From the NCBI GenBank assembly GCA_002420235.1, contig DIHQ01000171.1:1-6699 (forward strand): a stretch of 6,699 nt of DNA, read 5' to 3'. The notes below the pieces were generated by a model that searched no databases, had not been told where the DNA came from, and saw only the letters and a program-made list of their open reading frames with translations. The translations under genes were made by a program, and so were the position numbers. Below are positions 1 through 4,173 of this stretch, one piece after another (positions within the stretch are counted from its first letter, which is position 1; every line of letters begins with the position of its first letter). Origin of the DNA: Flavobacteriales bacterium UBA5692. Lineage in GTDB: Bacteria; Bacteroidota; Bacteroidia; Flavobacteriales_D; Sanyastnellaceae.

Positions 1-87
1 AGGGGCCGCTTCTGCCGCAGGGGCTTCTGCTTCAGGGACTGCTTCCGCATCAGGGGCTGCTTCTGCCGCAGGGGCCGCTTCAGCTGC
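1..87 (-). repeat. In-frame 18-bp tandem repeat encoding the S2 C-terminal tail
   Basis: Five tandem units lie at 1-18, 19-33, 34-51, 52-69 and 70-87. Four are 18 bp and one is 15 bp, each starting AGGG on the plus strand. Read on the minus strand they encode AAEAAP, AAEAAP, DAEAVP, EAEAP and AAEAAP, in the S2 reading frame. The array probably continues past the left edge. Units differ by substitutions and one codon deletion, so this is a coding repeat under slippage or duplication, not an intergenic repeat. An acidic, Ala/Pro-rich tail of this kind is expected to be disordered (inference). Confidence 0.85.
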
Positions 88-828
88 TTCTTCCTTACCC
101 TTTTTTGCCGCTGCTTGCGCTTCTACTTGGTCCTTATCAGCCTTGCGCTCCTGCAAGCCTTCTGCAACGGCTTGAACTAAAGTGTCCATTACCAAGGCGA
201 TAGATCGTCCCGCATCATCGTTCGATGGAATGGGGAAATCCACGGGGCGTGGATCGGAGTTTGTATCCACCATGGCAAATACCGGAATGCCCAGCTTTTT
301 AGCTTCTGCCAAGGCGATTTGTTCCTTCATCACATCCACGATAAAAACCGCCGCAGGGATGCGGGTCAAATCGGAGATTGAACCAAGGTTTTTTTCTAGT
401 TTGGCGCGCTGACGGCTCACCTGTAAACGCTCGCGCTTCGAAAGGGTATTCAGGGTACCATCCTGCCCCATCTTATCTATTTGCGACATCTTTCGTACCG
501 CCTTACGAATGGTCGCGAAATTAGTCAGCATCCCGCCAGACCAACGCTCTGTAACGTAAGGCATCCCAATCGCCGCGACACGCTCTGCAACGATTGCCTT
601 AGCTTGCTTTTTCGTTGCCACGAAAAGGATTTTCTTTCCGCTCTTAGCAATTTGCTTCATCGCTGACGCAGCCTCGTCCAATTTGACGACGGTCTTATGT
701 AAGTCAATGATGTGAATGCCTTTTTTCTCAGTGAAAATGAAGGGCGCCATGTGGGGATTCCACTTGCGCTTAAGGTGGCCGAAGTGAACTCCAGCTTGGA
801 GCATTTGCTCGAAGGTTGCTTTTTCCAT
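1..828 (-). CDS. rpsB: 30S ribosomal protein S2, 3' end cut by window edge
   Basis: S2 of the small ribosomal subunit, which binds on the back of the 30S near S1 and the Shine-Dalgarno duplex. My translation from the ATG at 828 gives 276 codons without a stop; the end lies outside the window. The family core is clear: the N-terminal AGVHFGH motif (about residues 12-18) followed by WNP, then GIHIIDL, then ERWSGGMLTN in the middle, and IPVFAMVDTNSDP followed by IPSNDDA near residues 190-210. The core ends near residue 230. It is followed by a charged stretch and then an Ala/Glu/Pro repeat tail (residues 248 onward), which makes this S2 longer than the roughly 240-residue E. coli protein. It follows rpsI by 118 nt on the same strand and is probably co-transcribed with rplM-rpsI. 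In many bacteria tsf comes next, which cannot be seen here. No strong Shine-Dalgarno is visible; AGGA sits about 11 nt before the start. Confidence 0.97.
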   Translation of the reverse strand, partial: MEKATFEQMLQAGVHFGHLKRKWNPHMAPFIFTEKKGIHIIDLHKTVVKLDEAASAMKQIAKSGKKILFVATKKQAKAIVAERVAAIGMPYVTERWSGGMLTNFATIRKAVRKMSQIDKMGQDGTLNTLSKRERLQVSRQRAKLEKNLGSISDLTRIPAAVFIVDVMKEQIALAEAKKLGIPVFAMVDTNSDPRPVDFPIPSNDDAGRSIALVMDTLVQAVAEGLQERKADKDQVEAQAAAKKGKEEAAEAAPAAEAAPDAEAVPEAEAPAAEAAP

Positions 829-946
829 GTGTTTACGTTCCTGGTTTGTTCAACTCGCTGGTAGCCATTCAGAGCGAATGAGTCCGGCGAGTTTGGATGC
901 TAAACAATTTGTTAATTAAATGATTTCTGAAGGGAGATTCCTGCTA
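829..946 (-). promoter_or_regulatory. rpsI-rpsB intergenic leader with stem-loop (possible S2 leader)
   Basis: This 118-nt spacer is long for neighbouring ribosomal-protein genes in one operon. On the minus-strand transcript it holds an AT-rich part just after rpsI and then a nested hairpin at 852-893. The outer stem is AACTCGC (893-887) with GCGAGTT (858-852), seven perfect pairs. The inner stem is CATTC (880-876) with GAATG (870-866), around a 5-nt loop. An internal loop of about 6-7 nt per side separates the two. The structure ends about 23 nt before the rpsB start codon. There is no U-tract, so it does not look like a terminator, and I found no convincing TAnnTTTG promoter here. In E. coli, S2 represses its own rpsB-tsf mRNA through the 5' leader; a similar role here is inference. 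Confidence 0.5.
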
Positions 947-1333
947 TTAACGCTTAGAGAATTGAGTCTTCTTTCGTGCTTTCTTCTGGCCATACTTTTT
1001 GCGCTCCACCATTCGAGGGTCACGCGTGGTCAAACCAACTTGCTTCAGCGCAGGCTTCCACTCGGGATTTATTTCAATAAGCGCCTTAGAAATGGCTAAA
1101 CGAACAGCTTCCGCTTGACCTGTGATTCCGCCGCCGTCGACGTTCACTTGAACGTCATATTGGCCAGTAGTTTCAGTCAACATAAAGGGTTGGTTAATCT
1201 TGTACTGCAAGACAGATGTCGTGAAATATGCATTAGCATCTTTTTTGTTGACAGTGACGCTACCCTTGCCAGGCTTCATGTACAAACGAGCTACTGCGGT
1301 TTTACGACGACCAGATGTGTTGATTACTTCCAT
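947..1333 (-). CDS. rpsI: 30S ribosomal protein S9
   Basis: S9 sits in the head of the 30S subunit, and its basic C-terminal tail reaches the P-site tRNA. The 128-residue product is complete and close to the usual 128-130 residues. It shows the N-terminal GRRKTAVAR motif (residues 8-16), the GGGITGQAEAVRLAISKAL segment in the middle (about residues 67-85), and the family C-terminal signature with DPRMVERKKYGQKKARK, ending in the hallmark Ser-Lys-Arg. The start is an ATG at 1333, which gives the expected N-terminus. It lies 23 nt after rplM on the same strand, the conserved rplM-rpsI order seen across bacteria, so the two are almost certainly one transcript. Nothing unusual in the protein. Confidence 0.98.
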   Translation of the reverse strand: MEVINTSGRRKTAVARLYMKPGKGSVTVNKKDANAYFTTSVLQYKINQPFMLTETTGQYDVQVNVDGGGITGQAEAVRLAISKALIEINPEWKPALKQVGLTTRDPRMVERKKYGQKKARKKTQFSKR

Positions 1334-1356
1334 TCGGTATAATGATCAATGTTGTC

Positions 1357-1803
1357 TCAAGCGAATTTGATTTGCTCAGGTTGCTGAGCTTCATGTTTGT
1401 GGTCAGGACCAACATAAACGTGCAAGTTGCGGAACACTTCACGTCCCAAAGAATTCTTAGGTAGCATGCCGCGTATGGCATCTTCGACAAGTGCAAATGG
1501 CTTGCGGTTCAACTGCTCCTTTGCAGACCTAGTGCGCTGACCTCCGGGATAACCCGTGTAACGGACATACTCTTTCTGGTCCCATTTATTCCCCGTCAAA
1601 ACCACTTTTTCAGCATTCACTACGATAACGTAGTCTCCACAATCAGCATGTGGCGTGAAGCTGGGCTTGTGCTTTCCCCGCAGACGCTTGGCGACTTCGG
1701 AAGCCAAACGACCCAAAGTCTGCCCCTCTGCATCGACGAGCAGCCATTTCTTGTCCGCGTTCTCCTTATTGATGGAGGTGGTCTTGTAGCTCAAAGTATC
1801 CAC
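1357..1803 (-). CDS. rplM: 50S ribosomal protein L13 (GTG start)
   Basis: L13 is an early-assembling protein of the large subunit. The 148-residue product has the family landmarks: W-x-x-V-D-A-x-G-x-x-L-G-R-L-A near residues 20-34, KPSFTPHADCGDYVIVVNA (about residues 47-65), TGNKWDQKEYVRYTGYPGG (about 70-88), and the RGMLPKNSLGRE segment near residue 112, then HVYVGPDHKH near the C-terminus. The N-terminal MDTLSYKT is the form found in Bacteroidota L13, which fixes the start at the GTG at 1803-1801; no ATG nearby would give this N-terminus. It is the first gene of the rplM-rpsI(-rpsB) group and has its own promoter candidate about 45-75 nt upstream. The GTG may lower translation or matter for autogenous control (inference). 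Confidence 0.98.
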   Translation of the reverse strand: MDTLSYKTTSINKENADKKWLLVDAEGQTLGRLASEVAKRLRGKHKPSFTPHADCGDYVIVVNAEKVVLTGNKWDQKEYVRYTGYPGGQRTRSAKEQLNRKPFALVEDAIRGMLPKNSLGREVFRNLHVYVGPDHKHEAQQPEQIKFA

Positions 1804-1848
1804 AGCTCAGTGTTTTGAATGATCTGATAATGCCCAAAATTGGGGGTG

Positions 1849-1879
1849 CGAAGATAGCAAATGTATGTTTATAACCCAA
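1849..1879 (-). promoter_or_regulatory. Candidate Bacteroidota-type promoter for rplM-rpsI-rpsB
   Basis: On the minus strand, TTGG (1879-1876) is followed after exactly 19 bp by TATCTTCG (1856-1849). This fits the Bacteroidota sigma-ABfr form, TTG about 19-21 bp from TAnnTTTG, with one mismatch in the -7 box. The transcript would start near 1843-1845, giving a 5' leader of about 40 nt. A second -7 look-alike, TACATTTG (1865-1858), matches the consensus perfectly but has no TTG at the right distance; the nearest upstream TTTG is 27 bp away. The leader would begin with a small inverted repeat, CCCAA/TTGGG (1844-1833), at its extreme 5' end. Confidence 0.6.
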
Positions 1880-1912
1880 GCCATCTTGTGGGCAAAAAAT
1901 TGCGCCTTGGTT
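1873..1912 (-). other. Possible 3' stem structure after the barrel-LTD gene
   Basis: On the minus-strand transcript, AACCAAG (1912-1906) can pair with CTTGGGTT (1880-1873) with one bulged G. The interior holds a small hairpin, GCAA-TTTT-TTGC (1903-1892), extended by GG/CC past a bulge. The first bases of the structure overlap the TAA stop of the barrel-LTD gene. There is no trailing U-run, so it is not a classic intrinsic terminator; it may protect the mRNA end, slow polymerase, or be chance. It overlaps the -33 element proposed for rplM. Confidence 0.3.
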
Positions 1913-3056
1913 AGTTGCCGCCGTTAACCTTGCCTGGTGAAGGCTCCAAAAATGACCATACACCTTTTTCCCCCGGGCCCTGAGAACGACCCCCGACGGC
2001 AGGCAGTACCTGAATTTGACGCTTAACGTTGCCCTCCTGGTCTATGAGAAAAAGCACCTCGCCTGAGGCGGATAACCCAAAAGAAAATCCCCGACGGCCA
2101 TTTTCGTATCCCAAAACCACAGCGCCAGAAACTAAACACGCGACCGGCAATACCCACCCTGATTTGGTTAGATCATCGGTGATACGCCACCCCTCTAATG
2201 AGCACGTTGCATCGGAAAGATTCTGAATTTCTATATAATCCGCGGGTTCTCCCTTGTTGTGTACTTCAGTAATGCGCACCTGATCAATCTGGCATACCGG
2301 ACATCTTGCGTTTGCCAAAGCTTGATCGACCGGGGCATATACTCGGGTCGCCGGGATTCTATTAAATAACTGTTTCGCCTTGCGTAAGGAATAACTCATT
2401 TGAATCCTTATTACGTGGGAACGCCATGGATCCGTATTCAGCCACTCATTCTCCCACAGATACCCCAATTCAAAACCCAAACGTTTAGACAACTTGAAAT
2501 CCAATCCTGCCCTCCAACGTTCGCTCCACCTGCCACCCTCACGTCGGAAGACCTCCCAGCTCGCTCCTGCCAGCAGCCGATTGGTCAGCCTCTGATTATA
2601 GCCCAAACGCCAGCGTATTGTAGGTGTCGAAGGGGCAATCTTTGTTTCTGCTAATGCGCTGCTGAACAGGGTGCGCGCTGTCCAATCCTCCGCAGTCATT
2701 ATTCGGGTAGTCAACTTGCCACTCCCCACCCTCCAACTTCCAATGGTCCTAAGCGCAAATCGCCTCCGAGCCACATAAGCTCCATGCAAACCTTGTCGTT
2801 CAGAAAGTCGCCACTGGGCATTAAGGTCCCAGTGCTTGCTCAATCGGTATTCCAACGCCAAATCCACTAAACCCTGATCATGCCATGAAGCTCCTTGGGT
2901 CCAACGGTTTTCCCACTGCAACGACCAAGACCAATCCTTATTGATGGATTGAGCCAGTCCACTACCCACCCAGCACTCTATGTCGTTGTACTGACCGCTT
3001 GCGGAGGCTGCAATCATTGAAGAAATAAGGATAAGGGTGCCGCGCACTTTGCTCAA
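1911..3056 (-). CDS. Secreted DUF2490-like outer-membrane beta-barrel with C-terminal lamin-tail domain
   Basis: 381 residues, function unknown. Residues 1 to about 21 form a signal peptide (basic start, hydrophobic LILISSMIAASAS, likely cleavage near Gly21/Gln22). Residues about 23-225 resemble DUF2490 proteins, predicted outer-membrane barrels: alternating polar/aromatic strands, many Trp and Arg, EYRLSKHWDLNAQWRLSER, DFKLSKRLGFELGYLWENE, and a closing strand ending in SYSL. A linker with CPVC (252-255) leads into a lamin-tail domain at about 258-380: ITEVHNKG, DYIEIQNLSD, LEGWRITDD, and the closing PSPGKVNG. There is no type IX secretion C-terminal signal. The start is a TTG that overlaps the stop of the upstream lipoprotein gene (TTGA); a GTG three codons later is an equally workable start, and an in-frame stop upstream with no ATG after it rules out a longer form. 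Translational coupling suggests the two products act together in the envelope (inference). Confidence 0.85.
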   Translation of the reverse strand: MSKVRGTLILISSMIAASASGQYNDIECWVGSGLAQSINKDWSWSLQWENRWTQGASWHDQGLVDLALEYRLSKHWDLNAQWRLSERQGLHGAYVARRRFALRTIGSWRVGSGKLTTRIMTAEDWTARTLFSSALAETKIAPSTPTIRWRLGYNQRLTNRLLAGASWEVFRREGGRWSERWRAGLDFKLSKRLGFELGYLWENEWLNTDPWRSHVIRIQMSYSLRKAKQLFNRIPATRVYAPVDQALANARCPVCQIDQVRITEVHNKGEPADYIEIQNLSDATCSLEGWRITDDLTKSGWVLPVACLVSGAVVLGYENGRRGFSFGLSASGEVLFLIDQEGNVKRQIQVLPAVGGRSQGPGEKGVWSFLEPSPGKVNGGN

Positions 3057-3457
3057 ATATCTTTGTAAATGCGGATAGAGCCAAGGTCAATTGACTCATC
3101 GTCAGCTTCAATTTCAAATTCACGAACGATGGCAATGTCAGGGGCGTTATTGAACGGCGGCAAGGTGTCCTCACTGTACACGTAAACTGTGTAAGCCCCA
3201 GGGCGCAAACCATAAAATGCGAATTCTCCGTCAAAGTTAGTTTTTACGCGGTCGTCAGGGCCAACTCGATTGCCATATGTGATGAACACATCCTCGTCTG
3301 CAGCAGGGACGACAATGGCATTCGCTGGATTGGTAATCACAATGCGTTGCTCAAGTTCAACATTGCCGGTAACCGTGGCGATGCCGCCTTCTCCGGGAGC
3401 TCGTGTGCATCCAAAAACCGCCGCAATTGCAAAAGTAGACAGGATTATTATTCGCAT
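3053..3457 (-). CDS. Small lipoprotein with carboxypeptidase-regulatory-like fold
   Basis: 134 residues from the ATG at 3457, function unknown. A TTG ten codons upstream is open but would put a charged, Lys/Pro-rich stretch ahead of the signal peptide, so the ATG is preferred. Residues 1-16 form a lipoprotein signal peptide (MRIIIL, hydrophobic core) ending in the lipobox VFGC, with Cys17 as the lipidated residue. The mature part begins TRAPGEGG, without the acidic run that often sends Bacteroidota lipoproteins to the cell surface, so a periplasm-facing anchor is more likely (inference). The body fits a single Ig-like, transthyretin/CarboxypepD_reg-type beta-sandwich: TVTGNVEL at the first strand, then NFDGEFAFYGLRPGAYTVYV (about residues 74-93), the classic 'G-x-F-x-F-x-x-L-x-P-G-x-Y' signature. 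It is first in a two-gene unit with the barrel-LTD gene, the two overlapping by 4 bp. Confidence 0.85.
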   Translation of the reverse strand: MRIIILSTFAIAAVFGCTRAPGEGGIATVTGNVELEQRIVITNPANAIVVPAADEDVFITYGNRVGPDDRVKTNFDGEFAFYGLRPGAYTVYVYSEDTLPPFNNAPDIAIVREFEIEADDESIDLGSIRIYKDI

Positions 3458-3499
3458 GTTCTTAGGCTTTTTCAAAAATGAATCCAATTGTTACGTCTG

Positions 3500-3530
3500 C
3501 AAAGTAGGGACTCCCTAATTTCGAACACAA
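3500..3530 (-). promoter_or_regulatory. Candidate promoter for the lipoprotein/barrel-LTD pair
   Basis: On the minus strand, TTG (3530-3528) is followed after 21 bp by TACTTTG (3506-3500), one base short of the TAnnTTTG box. Transcription would start near 3495, about 38 nt before the lipoprotein ATG. Spacing and position are suitable, but the -7 match is imperfect. The palindrome at 3502-3520 covers the spacer and part of the -7 box, so a bound regulator could block this promoter (inference). Confidence 0.35.
3502..3520. promoter_or_regulatory. 19-bp near-perfect palindrome in the divergent intergenic region (operator candidate)
   Basis: TAGGGA-C-TCCCTA (3505-3517) is a perfect inverted repeat with 6-bp arms and a single central base. 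Allowing one mismatch it extends to AAGTAGGGACTCCCTAATT with 9-bp arms. It lies in the 86-bp gap between the divergent lipoprotein and tdk genes, where it could control both. A dimeric regulator site or a short cruciform/hairpin are both possible; no regulator gene is in the window. Confidence 0.4.
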
Positions 3531-3543
3531 TATTAAATTCCGC

Positions 3544-4173
3544 ATGGTTCACCACGAAGAACACTCTCCCCTGCATTACACCGGCCTAGGTGAAGGCCGA
3601 ATTGAAGTCGTTTGTGGTCCCATGTTCTCTGGAAAAACTGAAGAGCTCCTGCGGCGTGTCCGGCGCGCACAAATTGCCGCACAGCCCGCGGTCATCTTCA
3701 AGCCAGCGGCGGATACACGTTACCAAAAAGACCAGGTGACCTCCCACAATGCAAGTGCGCTCCCATCAGTCACCGTGCGCTCCAGTGGGGATATCCTTGA
3801 ATACTTACGCAAACAACCACGGCTCTTCACCGTGGTCGCCATCGACGAAGCACAGTTCTTCGATGCCGAACTACCGGCCACATGCGTATCCCTCGCCAAC
3901 AAAGGCGTTCGGATCATCGCCGCGGGTTTAGATTTAGATTACAGAGGTAAACCCTTTGGTGTCATACCCGAGCTGTTGGCCTTAGCCGAAGAAGTAACCA
4001 AACTTCATGCTGTCTGCATGGAAACCGGTCGGCCGGCACACTTTTCACATCGAATTGCGGGCGGGAACAGCACGGTGGAAGTAGGAGAAAAAGACCGCTA
4101 CATTCCACTAACCCGTCAAGCGTTTGTTGAGGCGAGAAGACAAGCCGGTCGGCGCGAACCCCTCTCCGAATGA
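3544..4173 (+). CDS. tdk: Thymidine kinase, type II (TK1-like)
   Basis: Phosphorylates thymidine to dTMP with ATP in the cytoplasm (pyrimidine salvage). The 209-residue product has the type II layout: Walker A GPMFSGKT (residues 25-32), the DEAQFF segment (101-106) with the presumed catalytic Glu102, GLDLDYRGKPFG (128-139), and the thymidine-binding lasso region from HAVCMETGRPAHFSHR (156-170) to YIPLTRQAF (186-194). The zinc site of human and E. coli-like TKs is absent: the first CxxC is reduced to Cys158 with Thr161 in place of the second Cys, and the later pair is replaced by Leu/Thr residues. I recall the same loss in other Bacteroidota TKs, so the enzyme is probably active. The start is an ATG at 3544; the first 17 residues are a variable extension. 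The stop overlaps the murF-alr start by ATGA, so the two are translationally coupled. Confidence 0.95.
   Translation: MVHHEEHSPLHYTGLGEGRIEVVCGPMFSGKTEELLRRVRRAQIAAQPAVIFKPAADTRYQKDQVTSHNASALPSVTVRSSGDILEYLRKQPRLFTVVAIDEAQFFDAELPATCVSLANKGVRIIAAGLDLDYRGKPFGVIPELLALAEEVTKLHAVCMETGRPAHFSHRIAGGNSTVEVGEKDRYIPLTRQAFVEARRQAGRREPLSE

Noticed and set aside
1..87. Short tandem repeats that could suggest a CRISPR array or intergenic satellite
   Set aside because: Units are contiguous without spacers and in frame with rpsB, encoding AAEAAP-like peptides; this is a protein repeat.
182..666. Plus-strand open frames
   Set aside because: They lie antisense to the conserved rpsB coding sequence and their products have no recognisable features.
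2029..2654. Plus-strand open frames inside the barrel-LTD gene
   Set aside because: Low-complexity, Pro/Thr-rich products that are the antisense of a frame with a signal peptide and domain signatures.
3458..3487. Ten-codon N-terminal extension of the lipoprotein from a TTG
   Set aside because: It would place DSFLKKPKN before the signal peptide; the ATG at 3457 gives a standard lipoprotein signal.
3489..3523. tdk promoter: TTG with TAATTTCG on the plus strand
   Set aside because: The gap is about 25 bp, longer than the usual 17-23, and the -7 box has a mismatch; not supported enough to list as a feature.
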